DNA of 48,035 bases from JAMLIN01 sp041676645 (GTDB taxonomy: Bacteria > Pseudomonadota > Gammaproteobacteria > Burkholderiales > Burkholderiaceae_E). The DNA lies in NCBI GenBank assembly GCA_041676645.1, contig JBAYRO010000017.1:1-48035 (forward strand). Reading direction: 5' to 3'. A program made the translations under genes and the position numbers. The notes beneath the pieces are model-generated. The model did no database searches and had not been told where the DNA came from. It saw only the letters and a list, made by a program, of their open reading frames with translations. Below are positions 1-10,228 of the stretch, in pieces (position 1 is the stretch's first letter; each line of letters opens with the position of its first letter).

Positions 1-1427
1 ATGCGACCGCCGAACAGCACCGCGATGGTGTTGAGCATGCGCTCGCGATCCATGCTGTAGCGGTCGCCCTCGGGCAGCTGCATGGTCACGCCGAGCGCCC
101 TGCCCCGCGGGATGATCGTCACCTTGTGCACCGGGTCCGTCTTGGGCAGCAGGCGGGCGACCAGCGCGTGGCCGGACTCGTGGTAGGCGGTGTTGCGACG
201 CTCGTCCTCGGGCATGATGATCGAGCGGCGCTCGGCGCCCATGATGATCTTGTCCTTGGCGCGCTCGAAGTCGACCATGTCCACCAGCCGGGCGCTGCGC
301 CGGGCCGCGAACAGCGCCGCCTCGTTGACGAGATTAGCGAGGTCGGCGCCCGAGAAGCCGGGGGTGCCTCGCGCGATGATGTCGGCGCGCACGTCCGGTC
401 CGATCGGGACCTTGCGCATGTGCACATTGAGGATCTGCTCGCGGCCCCGGATGTCGGGCAACGGCACCACCACCTGGCGGTCGAAGCGACCCGGACGCAG
501 CAGTGCCGGATCGAGCACGTCCGGGCGGTTGGTGGCGGCGATCACGATGATGCCCTGCCCCGTCTCGAAGCCGTCCATCTCGACCAGCAGCTGGTTGAGC
601 GTCTGCTCGCGTTCATCGTTCCCGCCACCGAGGCCGGCGCCACGCTGGCGACCGACCGCATCGATCTCGTCGATGAACAGGATGCAGGGGGCGTGCTTCT
701 TGGCGTTCTCGAACATGTCGCGGACCCGCGCCGCGCCCACCCCGACGAACATCTCGACGAAGTCGGAGCCGGAGATCGAGAAGAACGGCACCTTGGCCTC
801 GCCGGCGATCGCCCGGGCGAGCAGCGTCTTGCCGGTACCGGGGGATCCGACCATGAGCACGCCGCGCGGGATCCGTCCGCCGAGCTTCTGGAACTTGGAG
901 GGGTCGCGCAGGAAGTCGACGATCTCCTGGACCTCTTCCTTGGCTTCGTCACAGCCGGCGACATCGGCGAAGGTGACGGTGTTGTTGCTCTCGTCGAGCA
1001 TGCGCGCGCGCGACTTGCCGAAGGAGAACGCGCCGCCGCGCCCGCCGCCCTGCATCTGGCGCATGAAGAACACCCAGACGCCGATCAGCAGGAGCATCGG
1101 GAACCAGGAGACGAAGATCGAGAACAGCAGCGACTGCTCTTCCTCGGGCTTGGCCTTGACCTCGACACCGTACTTCATGAGGTCGCTGACCATCCAGAAG
1201 TCGGGCGGCGCATAGCTGATCACCTGTTTGCCGTCGCGGGTACGGGCCTTGAGCACCCGGCCCTCGACCGAGACCGAGTCGATTCGTCCGTCGCGGGCGT
1301 CGGCCATGAACTGCGAATACGGCACGTCGCCGACACGGCCGGGATTCGCGTCGAACTGTTTGAACACCATGAACAGAACGAACGCAACGACGACCCAGAC
1401 CGCCGCTTTTGAGAAAAGATTGTTCAC
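1..1427 (-). CDS. ftsH: ATP-dependent zinc metalloprotease FtsH (3' end beyond window)
   Basis: Membrane-anchored AAA+ protease that degrades misfolded inner-membrane proteins and short-lived regulators. The visible part holds an N-terminal membrane helix (about residues 7-22), a short periplasmic domain, a second helix, a Walker A motif GSPGTGKT, the Walker B FIDEID, the SRH region ATNRPDVLDPALLRPGRFD, and the zinc-binding HESGH near positions 166-186. The C-terminal part of the protease domain lies past position 1. Translation begins at GTG 1427, supported by an AAGGAG at 1435-1440 seven bases upstream. The Walker A carries Ser where the family usually has Pro (GPPGTGKT), which is probably harmless. 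It follows rlmE with a 109-bp gap, the usual betaproteobacterial rlmE-ftsH order. Identification is secure. Confidence 0.97.
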   Translation of the reverse strand, partial: MNNLFSKAAVWVVVAFVLFMVFKQFDANPGRVGDVPYSQFMADARDGRIDSVSVEGRVLKARTRDGKQVISYAPPDFWMVSDLMKYGVEVKAKPEEEQSLLFSIFVSWFPMLLLIGVWVFFMRQMQGGGRGGAFSFGKSRARMLDESNNTVTFADVAGCDEAKEEVQEIVDFLRDPSKFQKLGGRIPRGVLMVGSPGTGKTLLARAIAGEAKVPFFSISGSDFVEMFVGVGAARVRDMFENAKKHAPCILFIDEIDAVGRQRGAGLGGGNDEREQTLNQLLVEMDGFETGQGIIVIAATNRPDVLDPALLRPGRFDRQVVVPLPDIRGREQILNVHMRKVPIGPDVRADIIARGTPGFSGADLANLVNEAALFAARRSARLVDMVDFERAKDKIIMGAERRSIIMPEDERRNTAYHESGHALVARLLPKTDPVHKVTIIPRGRALGVTMQLPEGDRYSMDRERMLNTIAVLFGGR

Positions 1428-1536
1428 GAATCGGCTCCTTGACAAGCCCTGTCGATTCTACGCAGATTGGGATGCGCGCGCCAGTTGCAAGCTACACGCA
1501 AGCTATTGATACATAAAGGGACATTTGCCGGGGAAT

Positions 1537-2193
1537 TCAGCCGGAAACGCGCAAACCGGTGCCGACCAGGAAGGTTTCGGCCGATTCCGCGCGCGAAGCG
1601 GCCGGCTTGCGGACCTTCACCTGCCGGAAAACCCGCTTGAAGCCCTCGACCACCTGGCTGTAGCCGCTGCCATGGAAGCATTTGACCACCAGCGTCCCCT
1701 CGGGTTTCAGGTGGGCCGCCGCGAACTCCAGGGCGAGCTCGGCCAGATCGGCCATCCGCGCCGCATCGGCCACCGCCACCCCGCTCAGGTTGGGGGCCAT
1801 GTCCGAGACGACGAGATCGAGTTTCGAGCCGCCGAGACGGGCCTCGAGCTCCGCGAGGATCGCCGGCTCCCGGAAATCGCCGAGCAGGAATTCCACATCG
1901 GCGACCGGCTCCATGGGCAACATGTCCAGGGCGACGATACGCCCCTGCAGCCGCCCACCGGGCGCGGTCAGCCGCTCGCGCAGGACCTGGCACCAGGCGC
2001 CCGGGGTCGAGCCGAGGTCGACGACATGCATTCCCGGGCGGATCAGCCGCTCCTGGTCGTCGATCAGGCGAAGCTTGTAGGCGGCCCGCGACCGGTAGCC
2101 ATGCTGCTGGGCGAGCTTCACGTACGGATCGTTCACATGGCGATCCAGCCATGCCCGATCGACCTTGCCCTTGCCCCTGCCCTTCTTCGCCAT
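1537..2193 (-). CDS. rlmE: 23S rRNA (uridine-2'-O-)methyltransferase RlmE
   Basis: SAM-dependent methyltransferase that modifies the A-loop uridine (U2552 in E. coli numbering) of 23S rRNA late in 50S assembly. The 218-residue protein has motif I DLGSTPGAWCQ (residues 59-69), VVSDMAPNLSG (128-138) and VVKCF (169-173). The K-D-K-E catalytic tetrad reads as K40, D131, K171 and E206. An 18-residue upstream extension is open, but it starts outside the conserved MAKKGRGKGK N-terminus, so ATG 2193 is preferred. It is divergent from yhbY (79 bp between starts) and is followed by ftsH. The family assignment is firm. Confidence 0.95.
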   Translation of the reverse strand: MAKKGRGKGKVDRAWLDRHVNDPYVKLAQQHGYRSRAAYKLRLIDDQERLIRPGMHVVDLGSTPGAWCQVLRERLTAPGGRLQGRIVALDMLPMEPVADVEFLLGDFREPAILAELEARLGGSKLDLVVSDMAPNLSGVAVADAARMADLAELALEFAAAHLKPEGTLVVKCFHGSGYSQVVEGFKRVFRQVKVRKPAASRAESAETFLVGTGLRVSG

Positions 2194-2272
2194 CTGTCCG
2201 GCCCTCGGCCCCGCTGCGCCGCAGTGGCTCGATGCCACCACCGGCATGCCCGCGGCATCCTACAATACGTGG

Positions 2273-2728
2273 ATGCCATCGCCCGCCCCTGCAAGCCCGC
2301 CCCTGTCGGCCGCGCAACGCCGCGAGCTGCGAGCCGCCGCGCATCATCTCGATCCGGTCGTGATGATCGGTGACGCCGGCCTGTCGGCTGGCGTGCTCGC
2401 CGAGGCGGACCGGGCGCTCACCGCTCACGAGCTGATCAAGCTGCGCGTGTTCGGCGACGATCGCCAGCAGCGCCGCGACATCATGGCGACCCTCTGCGCC
2501 GAGCTCGGCTGCCAGCCGGTCCAGGAGATCGGCAAGCTCCTCGTCGTCTACCGCCAGCGCCCGCCGGAAGCCCCACGCGAGCATGTGCCCAAGAAGCTCG
2601 CCGCCACAGGCGCGCCCCCCCGGCGCAAGGCGAAGCCGGTGCCGGTGGTTCAGCGCCGCGCCGGCAGCGGTCCGATCGCGACTGTCGGCAAGCGGCGCGC
2701 CACACCTAGACGAAGCGCACGCTCCTGA
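2273..2728 (+). CDS. yhbY: YhbY family RNA-binding protein (CRM domain)
   Basis: Small ribosome-assembly factor that associates with the pre-50S subunit through a CRM (CRS1/YhbY) RNA-binding domain. Of the 151 residues, about 10-95 form the CRM domain, recognisable by LDPVVMIGDAGLSAGVLAE, HELIKLRV and IGKLLVVYR. The rest is a basic, Pro/Ala-rich tail longer than in E. coli (whole protein 97 aa). The start is ATG 2273; a longer in-frame ORF reaches 2165 but lacks family similarity and would run into the rlmE start region. The last 23 nt overlap the convergent greA end. Confidence 0.9.
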   Translation: MPSPAPASPPLSAAQRRELRAAAHHLDPVVMIGDAGLSAGVLAEADRALTAHELIKLRVFGDDRQQRRDIMATLCAELGCQPVQEIGKLLVVYRQRPPEAPREHVPKKLAATGAPPRRKAKPVPVVQRRAGSGPIATVGKRRATPRRSARS

Positions 2729-3182
2729 TTTCGTACTGTCGCAGGCCGCCGGGCGCCTGCACGTCGACCTCGTCCTCGGCATGCTTGCCGATCAGGGCGC
2801 GGGCGATCGGGCTCGACACGGAAATCCGGCCGGACTTGATGTCCGCCTCGTCGTCGCCGACGATCTGGTAGATCGCGACATCGCCGCTCTCGACGTCCTC
2901 GATCTCGACGGTGGCACCGAAGACGACGCGTCCGTCGGTATCGAGTTCGGCCGGGTCGATGATCTGGGCATTGGCCAGCTTCGACTCCAGTTCCGCGATC
3001 CGGCCCTCGATGAAGCCCTGGCGCTCGCGCGCGGCATCGTACTCGGCATTCTCGGAGAGGTCGCCCTGCGCACGGGCTTCGGCAATCGACTGGATCACCG
3101 CGGGGCGCTCGATCGACTTCAGTCGTCGCAGCTCTTCCCTGAGCAGTCCAGCGCCTCGCGCCGTCAATGGAATGGTGGCCAT
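2706..3182 (-). CDS. greA: Transcription elongation factor GreA
   Basis: Binds the RNA polymerase secondary channel and stimulates cleavage of backtracked transcripts. The 158 residues comprise an N-terminal coiled coil and a C-terminal FKBP-like domain. The acidic tip residues that coordinate the catalytic Mg are present as D41 and E44 in GDLSENAEY, at the same numbering as in E. coli. A six-residue upstream extension is open, but ATG 3182 is preceded by AGGAGG at a six-base spacing and gives the family N-terminus MATIPLTARG. It lies downstream of carB in the same orientation, with an intrinsic terminator between the two. Its end overlaps yhbY. Confidence 0.96.
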   Translation of the reverse strand: MATIPLTARGAGLLREELRRLKSIERPAVIQSIAEARAQGDLSENAEYDAARERQGFIEGRIAELESKLANAQIIDPAELDTDGRVVFGATVEIEDVESGDVAIYQIVGDDEADIKSGRISVSSPIARALIGKHAEDEVDVQAPGGLRQYEIRSVRFV

Positions 3183-3198
3183 ACTCCGCCTCCTGACC

Positions 3199-3237
3199 AA
3201 AAAACGAGAACCCCGGATCGTTTGCGCGAATCCGGGG
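3199..3237 (-). terminator. Intrinsic terminator between carB and greA
   Basis: Read leftward, CCCCGGAT (3230-3237 as complement) pairs with ATCCGGGG (3211-3218 as complement) around an 11-nt loop. It is followed by TTCTCGTTTTTT at 3210-3199. The U-tract ends only 17 nt before the greA start codon and abuts its Shine-Dalgarno sequence. It may end carAB transcripts or act as an attenuator in the greA leader. Confidence 0.8.
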
Positions 3238-3360
3238 CTTTCCGTGTTGCGATGCGTCGACCGTCCGGGCCGACGCCCTTGTCTGCCGGTAGTCTACACC
3301 GGCATCGTCGCCGGCGACAGCCGGGCGAACCGCAAGCGGCTCCGATACGCCCCGAAGGAC

Positions 3361-6573
<3,213 letters not shown>

Positions 6574-6577
6574 GGAT

Positions 6578-7738
6578 TCAGGCTCCTTGTTCGCGGGCGC
6601 TTTCCATCAGCGCGATGAACCGGTCGAACAGGTAACCGATGTCGTTGGGGCCCGGACTTGCCTCCGGGTGGCCCTGGAAGCAGAAGGCCGGCTTGTCGGT
6701 GCGGGCGAGGCCCTGGATCGAGCCGTCGAAGAGCGAGCGATGGGTGACCACCAGATGCGACGGGAGGCTGTCGGCGGCCACGGCGAAGCCGTGGTTCTGG
6801 CTGGTGATCACCACCCTGCCGTCGGTTTCGTCGCGAACCGGATGGTTCGCCCCATGATGGCCGAACTTCATCTTTCCGGTCCTGGCGCCACTGGCCAGGG
6901 CGAGGATCTGGTGGCCGAGGCAGATGCCGAAGATGGGGATCGAGCGCTCGATGAATTCGGCGGTGGCGGCCACCGCATAGTCGCAGGGCTCGGGATCACC
7001 GGGTCCGTTCGACAGGAAGATGCCGTCCGGGCCGTGGGCCAGCGCGTCCTCGGCGCTGGTTTCGGCGGGCACGACGACGACCTCGCAACCGCGGTCGGCG
7101 AGCAGGCGCAGGATGTTGCGCTTGACCCCGAAATCGTAGGCGACGACCTTGAAGCGGGCCGGCGCAGCCGCCAGGTGGCCGCTGCCGAGCCGCCAGGAGC
7201 CCTCCGACCAGCGGTAGGCCCTGGGCGTCGAGACGACCTTGGCGAGGTCGAGCCCGGCGAGCCCGGGGAAGCCGCGGGCGGCGGCGATCGCACTCTCGGT
7301 ATCGATCGTCTCGCCGGGCGCCGCGGCGGCGACGATGCAGGCGTTCTGGGTACCGCCCTCGCGCAGCAGGCGGGTCAGGCGGCGGGTATCGATGCCGGCG
7401 ATCCCGGGGATGCCCTCGTGCGCGAGATAGCGGTCGAGTGTTTCGGTGGCGCGCCAGTTCGACATCCGCAGCGGCAGGTCCTTGATGACGAGGCCGGCGA
7501 CCTGCACCCGCGAGGATTCGGCATCCTCGGGATTGGTCCCGACGTTGCCGACATGGGGATAGGTGAGCGTGACGATCTGGCGGCAGTAGCTCGGGTCGGT
7601 CAGGATTTCCTGGTACCCGGTCATCGAGGTGTTGAAGACCGCTTCACCGGAGGCCTCGGTCGGCGCGCCGATCGAGTAGCCGCGAAATATCGTGCCGTCG
7701 GCGAGGGCGAGGACGGCATCGGGGCGTTGGGGCAGCAA
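6578..7738 (-). CDS. carA: Carbamoyl-phosphate synthase small (glutaminase) subunit
   Basis: Hydrolyses glutamine and channels ammonia to CarB. The N-terminal CPSase_sm domain begins ALADGTIFRGYSIG. The C-terminal class I glutamine amidotransferase domain carries the nucleophile in FGICLGHQ and the His/Glu pair in GHPEASPGP. Two starts compete. GTG 7765 (395 aa) has no convincing ribosome-binding site. TTG 7738 (386 aa) sits nine bases after AGGAG (7748-7752) and gives MLPQRPDAVLALADG, close to the usual betaproteobacterial N-terminus, so I chose the TTG. It is the first gene of the carAB pair, with a leader of about 230 nt. Confidence 0.95.
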   Translation of the reverse strand: MLPQRPDAVLALADGTIFRGYSIGAPTEASGEAVFNTSMTGYQEILTDPSYCRQIVTLTYPHVGNVGTNPEDAESSRVQVAGLVIKDLPLRMSNWRATETLDRYLAHEGIPGIAGIDTRRLTRLLREGGTQNACIVAAAAPGETIDTESAIAAARGFPGLAGLDLAKVVSTPRAYRWSEGSWRLGSGHLAAAPARFKVVAYDFGVKRNILRLLADRGCEVVVVPAETSAEDALAHGPDGIFLSNGPGDPEPCDYAVAATAEFIERSIPIFGICLGHQILALASGARTGKMKFGHHGANHPVRDETDGRVVITSQNHGFAVAADSLPSHLVVTHRSLFDGSIQGLARTDKPAFCFQGHPEASPGPNDIGYLFDRFIALMESAREQGA

Positions 7739-7917
7739 TGTCGGGGGCTCCTGTTCGGGCTTCACCGGGTCGAGGCCGGGCGATCGGCTGAGCCGCCGAC
7801 TCCGGCCACGCGCCGGCGGCGCGAACTTGCAGCGCGACGACGACGTGGGAAATCAGGAGTCGGGTCGGGGTAGCGGCTGGAAACCGCAAACCGGACCGGC
7901 CCGGGTACCGACGGCCG

Positions 7918-7938
7918 CCCGCCGTCGAATCCGGCGGG
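7918..7938 (-). other. GC-rich hairpin in carA leader
   Basis: CCCGCCG and CGGCGGG form a 7-bp stem around a 7-nt loop in the long untranslated region ahead of carA. No U-tract follows, so it is not a simple terminator. It could be part of a leader structure. The rest of the 7739-7970 leader shows nothing recognisable. Confidence 0.4.
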
Positions 7939-7970
7939 AAGTGGCCAAGGCGAAGCTTTTCCGAGGAGCG

Positions 7971-7979
7971 ATTCTACCA
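7971..7979 (-). promoter_or_regulatory. Candidate extended -10 promoter for carAB
   Basis: Read leftward, TGGTAGAAT gives an extended -10 (TGN) plus TAGAAT, 5 of 6 to consensus, just after the CoA-transferase stop. No convincing -35 is seen at 16-18 bp, as is common for extended -10 promoters. It would give a carA leader of about 225 nt. Confidence 0.45.
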
Positions 7980-7992
7980 GAGCGTCGCCGGC

Positions 7993-9219
7993 TCAGATAA
8001 CGCCCTTGCTGCGCAAAACCTCGATTTCTGCCGCATCGAGGCCGAGTTCGCCGAGCACCTCGTCGGTATGCTCTCCGAGCGCGGGACCGGCCCAGCGGAT
8101 CCCGCCCGGCGTATCCGACAGGCGGGGCACCACCGCCAGCATCGCCAGCGTGCTGCCATCGGCCAGCGGCACGCGCTCGATCATGCCGCGCGCCTGGAAC
8201 TGGGGATCGCCCTCCCAGTCGGCGGCGCTGTAGATCCGGCCGCTCGGCACCTCGGCCGCGGCCATCGCCTCGAGCGCCTCCTCGAGGGGACGCTGCGAGG
8301 TCCAGGCCGAGATCGCCGCGTCGATCTCGTCGGCGCGACCGGCGCGGCCGGCGTTGTTCGCCAGCGTCGGATCGTCGGCGAGGTCGGTGCGCCCGATCGC
8401 CTGCATCAGGCGCCGGAAGATCGAATCGCCGTTGCCCCCGATCACGATGTGCTGGCCATCGGCGGTCGGGTAGGTGTTGGAGGGCACGATTCCGGTCAGG
8501 TTGGTGCCGGTGCGCTCGCGCACGATACCGTAGCGGTCGAACTCCGGCAGGGTGCTCTCCATCATGTTGAACACCGATTCGTAGAGCGCCACGTCGACCA
8601 CCTGCCCGCGACCCGACTCCCGGCGCTGGTGGATCGCCATCAGGGCGCCGATGACCGCATGCAGCGCCGCGAGCGAATCGCCGATCGACAGGTTGAGCCG
8701 TACCGGCGGCCGATCAGGAAAACCGGTGACATAGCGCATGCCGCCCATCGATTCGGCGATCGCGCCGAATCCGGGCCGGTCCCGGTAGGGCCCGTCCTGG
8801 CCGTAGCCGGAGAGCCGCACCAGCACCAGGCCGGGGTTCCCGGCCGACAGGGCCTGGTAGTCCAGGCCCCATTTCTCGAGTGCCCCGGGACGGAAGTTCT
8901 CGATGACGATATCGGCCCCGGCCGCGAGGCGACGCACCAGTTCCTGGCCCTCGGCCTGGCGCAGGTCGATGCAGACCGAGCGCTTGTTGCGGGCCTGCAC
9001 CGACCACCACAGCGAAGTGCCGGAGGGATCGTCCGGATAGAGCTTGCGCCACTTGCGCAAGGGATCGCCGCCTTCGCCGCGGGCGCTGGCCGGGGCTTCG
9101 ACCTTGACCACGTCGGCGCCGAAATCGGCCATCATCCGGCCCGCGAACGGGCCCGCGATCAGCTGCCCGAGCTCGATCACCCGCAGGCCGCGCAAGGCGC
9201 TGCCATTCATCCGTGACAT
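7993..9219 (-). CDS. CaiB/BaiF class III CoA-transferase
   Basis: Transfers CoA between carboxylic acids through a mixed anhydride on an aspartate. The 408-residue protein has the family N-terminus LRGLRVIELGQLIAGPFAGR, the ADVVKVEAP strand, ENFRPGALEKWGL, and the catalytic aspartate in LSIGDS (D181). The start is ATG 9219 after GGGAGG at seven bases; a longer in-frame ORF to 9273 only adds the ribosome-binding site and upstream sequence. It stands alone between recR and carA, with no acyl-CoA dehydrogenase or ligase partner beside it. The substrate (formyl-, succinyl-, carnitine- or other CoA) cannot be read from sequence. Confidence 0.9.
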   Translation of the reverse strand: MSRMNGSALRGLRVIELGQLIAGPFAGRMMADFGADVVKVEAPASARGEGGDPLRKWRKLYPDDPSGTSLWWSVQARNKRSVCIDLRQAEGQELVRRLAAGADIVIENFRPGALEKWGLDYQALSAGNPGLVLVRLSGYGQDGPYRDRPGFGAIAESMGGMRYVTGFPDRPPVRLNLSIGDSLAALHAVIGALMAIHQRRESGRGQVVDVALYESVFNMMESTLPEFDRYGIVRERTGTNLTGIVPSNTYPTADGQHIVIGGNGDSIFRRLMQAIGRTDLADDPTLANNAGRAGRADEIDAAISAWTSQRPLEEALEAMAAAEVPSGRIYSAADWEGDPQFQARGMIERVPLADGSTLAMLAVVPRLSDTPGGIRWAGPALGEHTDEVLGELGLDAAEIEVLRSKGVI

Positions 9220-9294
9220 TCCATTTCCTCCCTTGGAGCCCGCGAACGGACCGGACGCGCGGAAGCCGTGCACCAGGGCGGTTCCGGCCCTTCC

Positions 9295-9900
9295 CTACTC
9301 GACGCCGCGCCGATCGCGCAGGGCATGCGCGATCGTGCTCGCATCGACATATTCCAGCTCGCTGCCCACCGGCACCCCCCGGGCCAGCCGCGAGACCCGC
9401 AGGCCGCGCGCGCGCAGCATCTCGCCCAGGTAATGGGCGGTCGCCTCGCCTTCCTGGGTGAAATTGGTGGCGAGGATCACCTCGGCAACCACGCCGTCGC
9501 AGGCCCTGGCCAGCAGGCGCTCGAAATGGATGTCGCGCGGCCCCACTCCCTCGATCGGCGACAGTCGTCCCATCAGCACGAAGTACAGGCCCGGATAGGA
9601 ATGCGTCTGCTCGATCATGAGCTGGTCGGCCGGCGTCTCGACCACGCACAGCAGGCCGGCATCGCGCCGGGTCGACTCGCAGGTCTCGCAGATCTCGCGT
9701 TCGGTGAAGGTATTGCAGCGCGCGCAGTGCCGGACGCGGGCGACCGAATCGGCCAGGGCCCGGCTGATCTCCAGGGCGGCCTCGCGATCATGCTGCAGGA
9801 GATGATAGGCGAAGCGCTGCGCCGAGCGCGCGCCGACACCCGGCAACCTGCGCAGCGCCGTGGTCAGGGCGGCGAGCGACGCGGGACCGTGGGACGACAT
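9295..9900 (-). CDS. recR: Recombination mediator RecR
   Basis: Works with RecF and RecO to load RecA on gapped DNA. The 201 residues show an N-terminal HhH segment (LRRLPGVGARSAQRFAYHLL), a C4 zinc finger (C59, C62, C71, C74), and a Toprim domain beginning LLCVVETPADQLMIE. The length matches the family. It is one base downstream of ybaB, completing a dnaX-ybaB-recR operon. Confidence 0.97.
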   Translation of the reverse strand: MSSHGPASLAALTTALRRLPGVGARSAQRFAYHLLQHDREAALEISRALADSVARVRHCARCNTFTEREICETCESTRRDAGLLCVVETPADQLMIEQTHSYPGLYFVLMGRLSPIEGVGPRDIHFERLLARACDGVVAEVILATNFTQEGEATAHYLGEMLRARGLRVSRLARGVPVGSELEYVDASTIAHALRDRRGVE

Positions 9901-9901
9901 C

Positions 9902-10228
9902 TCAGAACGGCATCTTGAAGCCCGGGGGCAGGGGCAGCCCCTGGGTGAGCCCGCCCATCTTCTCCTGGGCGGTCTGCTCGGCCTTGCGCAGGGCGTCGTT
10001 CATCGCCGCCACGACGAGGTCCTCGAGCATGTCACGGTCGTCCTCGAACAGCGCCGGGTCGATCTCGACGCGCCGCACCTCGTTGCGACAGCTCACGGTC
10101 ACCTTGACCATGCCGGCGCCGGACTGGCCCTCGACATCGATCTTCGCGAGCTCTTCCTGCGCGCGGCGCATGTTCTCCTGCATCTGTTGCGCCTGCTTCA
10201 TCAGGCCGGCAAGCTGTCCTTTCATCAT
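9902..10228 (-). CDS. ybaB: YbaB/EbfC nucleoid-associated protein
   Basis: Small dimeric DNA-binding protein of the YbaB/EbfC family, almost always encoded between dnaX and recR. The 108 residues start MMKGQLAGLMKQAQQMQENM (a long helix rich in Gln and Met), followed by the strand GAGMVKVTVSCRNEVRRVEIDP, typical of the fold. Its ATG overlaps the dnaX stop in an ATGA arrangement (10225-10228), so translation is likely coupled. Its exact cellular role is unsettled even in model species. Confidence 0.96.
   Translation of the reverse strand: MMKGQLAGLMKQAQQMQENMRRAQEELAKIDVEGQSGAGMVKVTVSCRNEVRRVEIDPALFEDDRDMLEDLVVAAMNDALRKAEQTAQEKMGGLTQGLPLPPGFKMPF

Noticed and set aside
126..1412. 428-codon open frame opposite ftsH
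   Set aside because: Shadow of ftsH without independent support.
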